64,000 bases of DNA from Armatimonadota bacterium (GTDB taxonomy: Bacteria; Sysuimicrobiota; Sysuimicrobiia; Sysuimicrobiales; Humicultoraceae): NCBI GenBank assembly GCA_031459855.1, contig JAVKHP010000001.1, positions 2,563,906 to 2,627,905 of the forward strand, in the 5' to 3' direction. The translations under genes were made by a program, and so were the position numbers. Position 1 is the stretch's first letter, and each line of letters opens with the position of its first letter. The notes under the pieces are model-generated. The model was not told the origin of the DNA. It saw only the letters and a program-made list of their open reading frames with translations, and ran no database searches. Below are positions 26,947 to 34,427 of this stretch, one piece after another.

Positions 26947-27022
26947 GCGCCCGTAGCTCAGCGGACAGAGCAACTGGCTTCGAACCAGTAGGTCGGGGGT
27001 TCGACTCCCTCCGGGCGCGCCA
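26947..27022 (+). tRNA. tRNA-Arg (anticodon TCG)
   Basis: Acceptor stem GCGCCCG/CGGGCGC with discriminator G and encoded CCA (27020-27022). Anticodon stem ACTGG/CCAGT encloses loop CTTCGAA, anticodon TCG. The T-arm contains GGTTCGACTCC. TATACT at 26929-26934 is a likely -10 box. Confidence 0.97.
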
Positions 27023-27256
27023 GGTCTCCAGCACCTGACGAGTCAGCGCGCGTTCTGCCCGGGCGGGACGCGTCGCACAGCTTGGGTGGAAGCTGGACCG
27101 TCGCTATCCCCAGGGACCCACGCCACAGACCCCACGCCCTGGACGTGCGTCACTGCCGGACCACGCGCTACCAGCGTCGCGGCAGGACATGCACTGCGCT
27201 CTGCCCAATGGTGCCCCACGGCACCGCGTGTGGCACTCGCGGCCGGAGGGTAACGC

Positions 27257-28300
27257 ATGGAGACCTACACGCCCACAGCGTCGACGACGCGCGTCGCGTG
27301 CGCCTCGGGCGATGCGCTGAGGCCTAACGACCTACTGACGATGCTCTACTACATGCGCCTGCAGCGAGCTGTCGAGGATCGCGCGATCAAGCTGTACTAC
27401 CAGGGCAAGATCCCCGGCGCCTACTTCACGGGGTGGGGCCACGAGGCGATCGTCGTGGGCGCCACCTACGCCCTGGCACCGCACGACCTGATCGCGCCGA
27501 TGCACCGCGACCTGGCGGCGTACATCATGCGGGGGATCAGCGTCGCCCGGGTCTTCGCCCAGTTCCTCGACCGGGAGGGCGGGCCGACCCGCGGCCGCGA
27601 CGGCAACGTGCACATGGGCGATCCGCGGTTGGGGATCCTGCCGTTCATCAGCCACATGGCGGCCTCGGTGCCCGTGGCAGCGGGCATGGCCCTGGCCTGC
27701 CGGCAGCGCGGCGAGGACCGTGTGGTGATGACCTTCTTCGGTGACGGCGCCACCAGCACGGGCGCGTGGCACGAAGGGGTCAACTTCGCCGCGGTGTTCC
27801 GGCTGCCGGTGGTGCTGGTGCTGGAGAACAACCAGTACGCCTACTCGACGCCGCTGTCGCGCCAGACCGCGGCCCGGGCCCTCGTGGACAAGGCGCCAGG
27901 CTATGGCATCCCCGGGGTCGCGGTCGACGGCAACGACGTCCTGGCGGTCTTCCGGGCGGCCCGGGAGGCCGTGGCCCGGGCCCGCCGGGGTGAGGGACCC
28001 GCGCTGATCGAGTGCCGCACGATGCGGGTGCGCGGGCACAGCGAGGCCGACCGCTATACGTACGTCCCGCCGGACCTGCTGGAGCAGTGGCGGGCCCGGG
28101 ATCCGATCGTCCTGTTCGAACGCCTGCTGCGGCACGACGGCGTGCTGACGGCCGACGCCGACCGCGCGATGCAGGAGCGCATCGCCCAGGAGGTCGAGGA
28201 AGGCCTCGCCTGGGCCGAAGCGAGCCCGGAGCCCTCGCCCGCGTCGGTGGCAGACGGCGTCTACGCCCCCGCCCAGGAGACGTTGCCGTGGCCCAGATGA
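27257..28300 (+). CDS. Pyruvate/2-oxoacid dehydrogenase E1 component, alpha subunit
   Basis: Thiamine-diphosphate enzyme subunit, 347 aa. The ThDP motif starts at GDG 162-164 (FFGDGATSTGAWHEG) and ends with ENNQYAYST (Asn191/192). KIPGAYFTGWGHEAIVVG and the regulated loop RVRGHSEADRYTYV fit PdhA/AcoA. GGAGGG precedes the ATG. Its stop overlaps the beta-subunit start. No E2 or E3 gene is in the window, so whether the substrate is pyruvate, acetoin or a branched-chain oxoacid is open. Confidence 0.92.
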   Translation: METYTPTASTTRVACASGDALRPNDLLTMLYYMRLQRAVEDRAIKLYYQGKIPGAYFTGWGHEAIVVGATYALAPHDLIAPMHRDLAAYIMRGISVARVFAQFLDREGGPTRGRDGNVHMGDPRLGILPFISHMAASVPVAAGMALACRQRGEDRVVMTFFGDGATSTGAWHEGVNFAAVFRLPVVLVLENNQYAYSTPLSRQTAARALVDKAPGYGIPGVAVDGNDVLAVFRAAREAVARARRGEGPALIECRTMRVRGHSEADRYTYVPPDLLEQWRARDPIVLFERLLRHDGVLTADADRAMQERIAQEVEEGLAWAEASPEPSPASVADGVYAPAQETLPWPR

Positions 28301-29262
28301 CCTACCTGGAGGCGATCCGCGACGCCCTGCTGGTGGCCATGCGGCAGGACGACCGGGTCTTCCTCATCGGCGAGGACATCGGCGTCTACGGGGGCGCGTT
28401 CGGCATCACCCGCGGCTTCCTCGACGAGTTCGGACCGCTGCGGGTGATCGACGGGCCGCTGGCCGAGACCGCCAACGTGGGCGCCGGCGTGGGGGCTGCG
28501 GTCATGGGCATGCGCCCGGTGGTGGAGATGCAGTTCGCCGATTTCGTGACCGATGCCATGACCCAGGTCGTGAACATGGCGGCGACGTTCCACTACCGTA
28601 CGGGCTGGCCGCTGCCGCTGGTGCTCCGCATGCCCTACGGCGGCGACGTGAAGGGCGGGCCGTTCCACTCCCAGTGCAAGGAGGCCTGGTTCGTCCACAC
28701 GCCCGGGCTGAAAGTGGTGGCGCCCGCCTTCGCAGCCGACGCCAAGGGGTTGCTGCTGGCGGCGATCCGCGATCCCAACCCCGTCCTCTACTTCGAGCAC
28801 AAGCACCTCTACCGCTACCAGAAGGAGGAGGTGCCCGAGGGCGACTACACCGTGCCCATCGGCACGGCGCGGGTGGTCCGCGAGGGCACCACGCTCTCGG
28901 TGTTCTCCTACGGCTGGATGCTCCACAAGTGTCTGCAGGCCGCTGACCAGGTGGCGGCGGAGGGGATCTTCCCGGAGGTGGTGGACCTGCGCAGCCTGGC
29001 GCCCCTGGACACCGAGGGGATCCTCGCATCGGTCCGTCGCACCGGGAAGGCCCTCATCGCCTACGAGGCCAACCGCACCGGCGGGGTCGGCGCCGAGGTG
29101 GCCGCGCGCATCGCAGAGGCCGCGTTCGAGGACCTCGACGGCCCCATCGTGCGCGTGGCCAGCGCGGATGCACCGGTGCCCCACAGCCCCGTCCTGGAGG
29201 CTGCCTTCCAGCCGCAGGTTGCCGATCTCGCGGCGGCCATGCGCCGGCTGGCGGCCTACTGA
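28288..29262 (+). CDS. Pyruvate/2-oxoacid dehydrogenase E1 component, beta subunit
   Basis: Partner of the alpha subunit, 324 aa. FLIGEDIGVYGGAFGITRGF, VIDGPLAETANVGAGVGAA, MQFADFVTDAMTQVVN and MPYGGDVKGGPFHSQ are E1-beta hallmarks; the C-terminal transketolase-like domain ends normally. The GTG at 28288 is preferred because AGGAGA lies 7 bases upstream; the in-frame ATG at 28297 is the alternative. The genes overlap, so the subunits are co-translated. Confidence 0.92.
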   Translation: MAQMTYLEAIRDALLVAMRQDDRVFLIGEDIGVYGGAFGITRGFLDEFGPLRVIDGPLAETANVGAGVGAAVMGMRPVVEMQFADFVTDAMTQVVNMAATFHYRTGWPLPLVLRMPYGGDVKGGPFHSQCKEAWFVHTPGLKVVAPAFAADAKGLLLAAIRDPNPVLYFEHKHLYRYQKEEVPEGDYTVPIGTARVVREGTTLSVFSYGWMLHKCLQAADQVAAEGIFPEVVDLRSLAPLDTEGILASVRRTGKALIAYEANRTGGVGAEVAARIAEAAFEDLDGPIVRVASADAPVPHSPVLEAAFQPQVADLAAAMRRLAAY

Positions 29263-29465
29263 TCGGGCGCAGGAGTTCGTGGGCCAACGGCGAACGGCAG
29301 CAGCGAACCACGACCGACGACAGAGGCCAACACGGCATTCGGGGCAGCGTTCACCGCTCGCGATCGGGGCGCGGCAACGATGGTACCACAGCCGGGCAGC
29401 GCGGGCGGTTTTCGTTGGCGCGCCATATCAGCCAGCTCATACCGCGGCGCGGGAGGGGGACGCAG

Positions 29466-31040
29466 ATGCGGTGGACTGTCCTGGCGACGTGCGCGGTTGG
29501 AGTCGGGTTCGTGCTAGCGGTGGCCGCCACGGTGGGCGGCCAGGCCCGACATGGCGGCGCGCTGGTCATCCGGGCGGCCTCGGACCCCGGGACATTGAAC
29601 GGGGCCATCACCACGGCCAGCCCGGCGCACACCGTCGCCGACTCGATCTTCAACGGCCTGGTGCAGCTCGACGCACGGCTACAACCGGTGCCCGATCTGG
29701 CCGAACGGTGGACCGTCGCGCCCGACGGCCGCACGTACACCTTCAGGCTGGCGCGCGGGGTCCGGTGGCACGACGGCCGGCCGTTCACGTCGGCCGACGT
29801 GAAGTTCACCTACGAGCACGTGCTCCTCACGTACCACGCGCGGACGCGGGCGGGTCTGGAGGGCGTCCTGGACGCGGTGGACGCGCCCGACCCGCACACG
29901 GTGGTGTTTCGGTTCAAGCGTCCGTTCGGCGCGCTGTTGCAGCGGGCCGACGTCACCGAGGCGCCCATCCTGCCGCGGCATCTCTATGAGGGGACCGACG
30001 TGCTGCAGCATCCGGCGAACGCAGTGCCGGTGGGCACCGGCCCGTTCCGGTTCAAGGAGTGGCAGCGCGGGGCGGAGGTGACGCTCGTCAAGAACGAGGC
30101 CTACTTCAAGCACGGCGCGCCTAGCATGGATCTGCTGGTCTTCCGGATCCTCCCCCAGCCCGCGCTGGCCGTGATCGCGCTGGAACGGGGGGAGGTGCAC
30201 TACCACGACACCGTGCCCGCTCCTGACGTCCGCCGGCTCCAGGCAACAGGTGCGTTCACGCTCGTGCCGGCCCTGGCAGGACCGGGCGGGTCCTTCTGCA
30301 TCTCCACGGCGTTTCCCAACCTGACCCGGCCGCCATTGGACCAGGTGCGGGTGCGGCAGGCGATCTACCAGGCGCTCAACCGCGAGTTCATGGTGCTGGC
30401 CGTCGCGGGGGGGCTCGGACGCGTCGCCACCGCCCCGATCTCGCGCGGCATCCCCTGGGCGCATCATCCCGGGCTGCCGCCGGTACGCTATGATCCGGCG
30501 CGCGCCAACGCGCTGCTGGACGAGGCCGGCGTGCGCCGCGGGGCAGACGGCGTACGGCTCCGTCTCACGTTCCCGGTGGCCACGACGCAGATTCGGTACG
30601 CCGAGGTCATGCGCGACAACCTGCGGGACGTCGGCATCGAGGTGGTCGTGCAGCCCATGGAGTTCACCGCGGCGGTGCAGACGGTGTTCGTCCGCCGGGA
30701 GTTCGACCTGGCGTTCGCATCGTACTGCAACGGCCCCGATCCGGACATCGGGGTCAAACGAATGTACGTCAGCAGCAACATCCAGCCCATCCCCTTCAGC
30801 AACGGAGCAGGCTACCGCAATCCGCGGGTCGACGACCTGTTCGACGCGGCCACCCGATCGCTCGACCTGCCGCAGCGCGGCCGCCACTACCGGGACATCC
30901 AGGAGATCCTGTGGCAGGAGGTCCCGTACTTCTGGCTCGTGGAGACGTTTCGGTACGTGGGGTACCCCAGGACGCTGCGCGACGTGCAGTCCTGGTCGGG
31001 GAACGTCGCGGAGCGTGCGTACTGGAGCGTCGCCCGCTGA
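29466..31040 (+). CDS. ABC transporter substrate-binding protein, family 5
   Basis: Periplasmic receptor of 524 aa with a signal peptide ending near VGGQA and no lipobox. Typical parts: LAERWTVAPDGRTYTFRLAR, VRWHDGRPFTSADVKFTYEH, VPVGTGPFRFKEW, VRQAIYQALNREF and VPYFWLVE near the end. The ATG is fixed by GGGAGGGGG. The ~200-base gap after the E1 genes contains no gene. Heads a three-gene importer set without ATPases. Ligand unknown (peptide, nickel or glycoside). Confidence 0.9.
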   Translation: MRWTVLATCAVGVGFVLAVAATVGGQARHGGALVIRAASDPGTLNGAITTASPAHTVADSIFNGLVQLDARLQPVPDLAERWTVAPDGRTYTFRLARGVRWHDGRPFTSADVKFTYEHVLLTYHARTRAGLEGVLDAVDAPDPHTVVFRFKRPFGALLQRADVTEAPILPRHLYEGTDVLQHPANAVPVGTGPFRFKEWQRGAEVTLVKNEAYFKHGAPSMDLLVFRILPQPALAVIALERGEVHYHDTVPAPDVRRLQATGAFTLVPALAGPGGSFCISTAFPNLTRPPLDQVRVRQAIYQALNREFMVLAVAGGLGRVATAPISRGIPWAHHPGLPPVRYDPARANALLDEAGVRRGADGVRLRLTFPVATTQIRYAEVMRDNLRDVGIEVVVQPMEFTAAVQTVFVRREFDLAFASYCNGPDPDIGVKRMYVSSNIQPIPFSNGAGYRNPRVDDLFDAATRSLDLPQRGRHYRDIQEILWQEVPYFWLVETFRYVGYPRTLRDVQSWSGNVAERAYWSVAR

Positions 31041-31049
31041 GGACGACGC

Positions 31050-32018
31050 GTGCTGCTGCTGCTGCGCTTCGCCGGACGGCGCATGGTCACGGCACTGCCG
31101 ATGCTGGCGGCCGTGGCAGTGGTGACGTTTCTCCTGGTCCGGCTGGCGCCCGGCGACCCCGTCTACGTGCTGGCCGGGGAAGGCGGGACGCCGGCGTACT
31201 ACGCGCTGGTGCGACAGCGCCTGGGGCTGGACCGGCCGCTTCCCGAGCAGCTGGCCCGGTACCTGGCGACGCTGGCGCGTGGCGACCTGGGCTGGTCGTT
31301 GCACCAGCAGCGCCCGGTAGGTGCGTTGATCGTCGAGCGGCTCCCGGCGACGCTGGTGCTGGCGGGAGCGGCGTTCCTGCTGGCCACCGCAGCGGGCCTG
31401 GGGCTCGGCGTCTGGGCGGCCGCCCGTGCCGGGAGCGTGGTGGATCGTCTGCTGCTCGTGACGGCCACGGTCGGGTCGTCGTTGCCGGTCTTCTGGACGG
31501 GGTTGCTGCTGGTGCTGGTCTTCGCGTGGCACCTGCACTGGGTGCCCGTTCAGGGCATGATGGCAGCGCCAGCGCCCGACACGGCAGCGGCGCGCGTGCT
31601 GGACGTCCTGCACCACCTGGTGTTGCCCGCCTGTGCCCTGGCCCTGCAGCCGCTGGCCTCCGTCTCGCGTCTGATGCGGCTAAAGCTCCTCGAGGCCCTG
31701 GCCGAACCCTACATCGTCACGGCCCGGGCCAAGGGCCTCTCCCAGGGCCGGGTACTCGCCCACGCCGCCCGCAACGCCCTCCTGCCAGTGCTGACGGTCA
31801 TGGGCGGGTACGCGCAGATGCTGGTCTCCGGCGCGGTGCTGACGGAGACGGTGTTCGCGTGGCCGGGGCTCGGGCGGCTGGCCCTGGATGCCACCTTGAC
31901 GCGCGACTACCCCCTGATCCTCGGCCTGGTGCTCACGGGCGCGGCGAGCACCGTGGCGCTCCACTGGCTGACAGACGTGCTCTACGGCGCCATCGATCCG
32001 CGGATCACCTATGGCTGA
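31050..32018 (+). CDS. ABC transporter permease, DppB type
   Basis: Six-TM permease, 322 aa. FAGRRMVTALPMLAAVAVVTFLLVRLAPGDP is followed by the EAA loop YIVTARAKGLSQGRVLAHAARNALLPV and AVLTETVFAWPGLGR. A GTG start lies 10 bases after the binding-protein stop. The stop overlaps the next gene by 8 bases. Confidence 0.92.
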   Translation: MLLLLRFAGRRMVTALPMLAAVAVVTFLLVRLAPGDPVYVLAGEGGTPAYYALVRQRLGLDRPLPEQLARYLATLARGDLGWSLHQQRPVGALIVERLPATLVLAGAAFLLATAAGLGLGVWAAARAGSVVDRLLLVTATVGSSLPVFWTGLLLVLVFAWHLHWVPVQGMMAAPAPDTAAARVLDVLHHLVLPACALALQPLASVSRLMRLKLLEALAEPYIVTARAKGLSQGRVLAHAARNALLPVLTVMGGYAQMLVSGAVLTETVFAWPGLGRLALDATLTRDYPLILGLVLTGAASTVALHWLTDVLYGAIDPRITYG

Positions 32019-33069
32019 GGCGCCGGGCCGTCGTCGGTACGGCCGACACCCGGCGGGACGACGCAGGCGGGTGCTGTGGCAGCCCCCCGATCTTGCCGCG
32101 GGCGGTGTGGTACTGGTCGTGGCGTGCGTCGTGGCGCTGTTCCCGCACGCTGTGACGTCCGCCGATCCCATGCGCACCGGCGGTGTACCGCTGCAGCCCC
32201 CCTCGTCCACGCACCCGTTGGGCACCGATGAACTGGGGCGTGACCTGTGGAGCAACCTCGTCCATGGCACGCGCACATCCCTGGCGGTCGGTGTCCTGGC
32301 CACGACGCTGGGAACCTCCATCGGGGTCGCCGTGGGTGCTGTGGCGGGTTACCACGGCGGGTTCTGGGACGAGGGCCTGATGCGTCTTGCGGAACTCGTG
32401 CAGATCGTGCCGCGGTTCCTGCTGGCGCTGCTCCTGGTCGCCCTGTTCGGCAGCCGCCTGAGCGTCCTCACCCTCGTCATCGCCGCCACCACCTGGCCGG
32501 TGGTCGCCCGCGTCGTCCGCAGCGAGGTCCTGTCCCTGCGTCAGCGCGACTTCGTGGTGGCCGCGCGGGCTGTGGGCGCCCGTGACGCGCGGGTCATCGC
32601 GCGGCACCTGCTGCCCAACGCCCTGCCTGCGGTGTTGATCGGCGCACCGGTACAGGTCGGGCGCGCGATCGTCCTCGAAGCAGGGCTGAGTTTTCTGGGC
32701 CTGGGCGACCGGGCGACGGCCAGCTGGGGCAGCCTCCTGCAGAGTGCCCAGAGCTATCTCCGCGACGCGTGGTGGCTGGCCGTGTTCCCTGGCGGTGCCC
32801 TGACGCTCGTCGTCCTGGCGCTCTTCGGGATCACCGAAGGGCTCCACCGGCTCTACACGCCGGGGTGGAGCTCCCCGTCCGCGCCGGTCGATGGGCCGCT
32901 GGCGCCTGCGCCGGTTCCGCCCGTCGTCCCTCAGCGTACCGGTGCCGGCTCCAGGCTATGGCAGGAACAGTCGCCGCAGGTGCAGCGCTCGCCGAAAAGG
33001 GTCCGCTCCACCCGCAGGAGCAGGTCAGCCTGGTCCCGTGGCAGGCTGTACCGCAGCTCTGGAAGGTAG
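32011..33069 (+). CDS. ABC transporter permease, DppC type, with an aberrant C-terminal extension
   Basis: DppC-like permease (GTDELGRDLWSNLVHGTRTSL, EAA loop FVVAARAVGARDARVIARHLLPN). The family sequence ends around residue 290 (LFGITEGLHRLYTP). The frame then continues for about 60 residues of Pro/Ser/Arg-rich, non-family sequence to a stop at 33069, running 139 bases antisense into the XRE gene. A lost stop codon is the simplest explanation; the N-terminal ~290 residues should suffice for function. Confidence 0.85.
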   Translation: MAEAPGRRRYGRHPAGRRRRVLWQPPDLAAGGVVLVVACVVALFPHAVTSADPMRTGGVPLQPPSSTHPLGTDELGRDLWSNLVHGTRTSLAVGVLATTLGTSIGVAVGAVAGYHGGFWDEGLMRLAELVQIVPRFLLALLLVALFGSRLSVLTLVIAATTWPVVARVVRSEVLSLRQRDFVVAARAVGARDARVIARHLLPNALPAVLIGAPVQVGRAIVLEAGLSFLGLGDRATASWGSLLQSAQSYLRDAWWLAVFPGGALTLVVLALFGITEGLHRLYTPGWSSPSAPVDGPLAPAPVPPVVPQRTGAGSRLWQEQSPQVQRSPKRVRSTRRSRSAWSRGRLYRSSGR

Positions 33070-33248
33070 AGCAACAACTTCAGGGTGTGTAGCAGCGAGG
33101 GCACCTCTTTCCCCTGTTCCCACAGGGAGACGGTGCCCTGGGTAACCCCGACGGCCCGCGCCACGTCGTGTTGGGTCATGCCGCGCGCCGTGCGCGCGCG
33201 TTTGAGGGCAGTGGCCAGTGGCTGGCGCTCCATGGCCGGGTTCCCCAT
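32931..33248 (-). CDS. XRE-family helix-turn-helix regulator with Cys-rich tail
   Basis: 105 aa cytoplasmic DNA-binding protein. Residues about 10-65 form a Cro/CI-type HTH (ALKRARTARGMTQHDVARAV, TVSLWEQGKEVPS). The C-terminus carries CTCGDCSCH, a compact Cys/His cluster suited to binding a metal. It is divergent from the hydrogenase operon, so it may regulate that operon in response to metal or redox state (inference). ATG 33248 lies about 4 bases from the predicted transcription start; ATG 33233 is an alternative. Confidence 0.82.
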   Translation of the reverse strand: MGNPAMERQPLATALKRARTARGMTQHDVARAVGVTQGTVSLWEQGKEVPSLLHTLKLLLYLPELRYSLPRDQADLLLRVERTLFGERCTCGDCSCHSLEPAPVR

Positions 33249-33258
33249 GGTAGGGTTG

Positions 33259-33288
33259 ATTGTAGGCGGGTGCGTCCGCCGGGGTCAA
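33259..33288 (-). promoter_or_regulatory. Strong predicted promoter of the XRE gene
   Basis: On the minus strand TTGACC (33288-33283) and TACAAT (33264-33259) are 18 bases apart. The expected start near 33252 leaves almost no leader before ATG 33248, so the message may be leaderless. Confidence 0.7.
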
Positions 33289-33364
33289 TGCGCCCTGTAC
33301 CGCTACCACCGGACAGGCCGGTGTGCTCGCTGTCCTCGCGGTCGGTTGCCGGGTCCCGGACGGG

Positions 33365-33393
33365 TTGCGTGAGCGGACAGCAGGTGGTACCGT
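33365..33393 (+). promoter_or_regulatory. Predicted promoter of the hydrogenase operon
   Basis: TTGCGT at 33365-33370 and TACCGT at 33388-33393 with a 17-base spacer. A start near 33400 gives a ~185-nt leader that is rich in inverted repeats. Confidence 0.45.
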
Positions 33394-33401
33394 TAATGCA
33401 A

Positions 33402-33560
33402 CGACCCGAGAGTCGCCTGGGCGTCGGTTGCGGCAGAGCAACCCCGGCAGAAGCCGGGGGGCGGGGGGCCGGATGCCGGTCGCAGCGAACATGATGTCCG
33501 CACAGGCGAGGGCAACCGCGTGGGACGGGCCGCGGGCGGTCAACGGACCGCCCGCGGCCC
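33402..33560 (+). promoter_or_regulatory. Structured 5' leader of the hydrogenase operon
   Basis: Four perfect inverted repeats in succession: CGAC/GTCG (33402-33415), GGTTGC/GCAACC (33426-33443), CCCCGGC-AGAA-GCCGGGG (33442-33459, sharing two bases with the previous one) and a 15-bp perfect stem with loop AACG (33527-33560). The overlap of the second and third makes them partly exclusive. No T-run follows the last stem. It matches no riboswitch class I know. An attenuator, protein-binding RNA or unknown riboswitch is possible. Confidence 0.5.
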
Positions 33561-33584
33561 GCGCATTATGGTGAGGAACGAGAC

Positions 33585-34394
33585 GTGGCGGACGGGACGC
33601 TGCGCATCGCGGTGTGCGGCAAGGGCGGGGCTGGTAAGACCACCGTGGCCGGCACCCTCGCGCGGTTGCTCGCCCGGCGCGGGCGTCGGGTGCTGGCCAT
33701 CGACGGCGACTCCAACCCCAACCTCGCCATCACGCTGGGGATTCCTCCCGATCAGGCCGCGACGCTTCCGCCGCTGCCGCGCACGCTGGTGGAGGATCGC
33801 GTCGACGAGGACGGCACGGTGCGCCGCGTGCTGACGACGCCGGCTGCGGAGATCATCGCACGGTACGGTGTGCCGGCACCCGACGACGTCACGCTGGTGC
33901 TGATGGGGCGTGTGGATCATGCGGGGGCCGGGTGAATGTGCCGCACCCATGCTACCGTGCGTAGCCTCATCGGCGAGCTGGTCTCGGCAACGGACAGGAC
34001 GGTCGTTGCGGACATGGAGGCCGGGCTGGAACACCTCAGTCGCGGCACGCCCCGTCACGCCGACGCCATCGTGGCGGTCGTCGAGCCGTACTTCAAGTCG
34101 CTGGAGACCGGCCGGCGGGTGTACGACCTGGCGCAGGAGTTCGGTGGGACCCGGACGGGAGTGGTCGCCAACAAGATTCGCAGCCCTGAGGACGACGGCG
34201 CGGTGCGCGCCTTCTGCGCGCGACATGGCCTGCGCCTGCTCGGTGTGATTCCATTCGACGAGGTGTTCGTGGCTGCCGACCGGCGGGGACGGGCGCCGGT
34301 CGACCTCGATCCCGGCGCGGCCGGTATCGCGGCGATCGGACACCTGGCAGAGATCCTGGAAGACCTGTCGCGGGATCGACACGTGCGTGCCTGA
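33585..34394 (+). CDS. CooC-type nickel-insertion ATPase with in-frame UGA at the CXC motif (candidate selenoprotein)
   Basis: MinD/CooC-family P-loop ATPase of 269 residues if UGA is read through. The deviant Walker A GKGGAGKTT is at residues 12-20, the switch region starts at IDGDSNPN, and LVLMGRVDHAGAG precedes the UGA codon (33933-33935, residue 117), followed by MCRTHATVRSLIGELV and VVADMEAGLEHLSRGT. CooC proteins have Cys-x-Cys at this point, so UGA replaces the first Cys, giving U-M-C. The second half stays in frame and intact. The GTG start has GTGAGGAA upstream. Alternatives: a nonsense mutation (TGC/TGT to TGA), or two half-proteins by stop-restart, since ATG directly follows the UGA. 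In this operon it probably helps nickel insertion into the hydrogenase. Confidence 0.75.
33940..33974 (+). promoter_or_regulatory. SECIS-like hairpin downstream of the in-frame UGA
   Basis: Lower stem GCCG (33940-33943)/CGGC (33971-33974), internal loop, perfect upper stem GCTAC (33951-33955)/GTAGC (33961-33965) and apical loop CGTGC. The loop begins 20 bases after the UGA and has G at its second position followed by U, within the limits described for bacterial SECIS elements. A competing hairpin CGCAC/GTGCG (33942-33961) exists, so folding needs testing. Confidence 0.5.
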
Positions 34395-34427
34395 GAGGTG
34401 CATGCCTGCCTGAAGGGGGCCGGAATC

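Noticed and set aside
33400-33584. Cobalamin, NiCo, TPP or guanidine riboswitch in the hydrogenase leader
   Set aside because: The conserved boxes of these classes could not be found; the leader was kept only as structured RNA of unknown type.
33936-34394. Independent gene starting at the ATG directly after the UGA
   Set aside because: It is the in-frame second half of a CooC-type ATPase with no ribosome-binding site of its own; stop-restart is kept as an alternative but not annotated as a separate gene.
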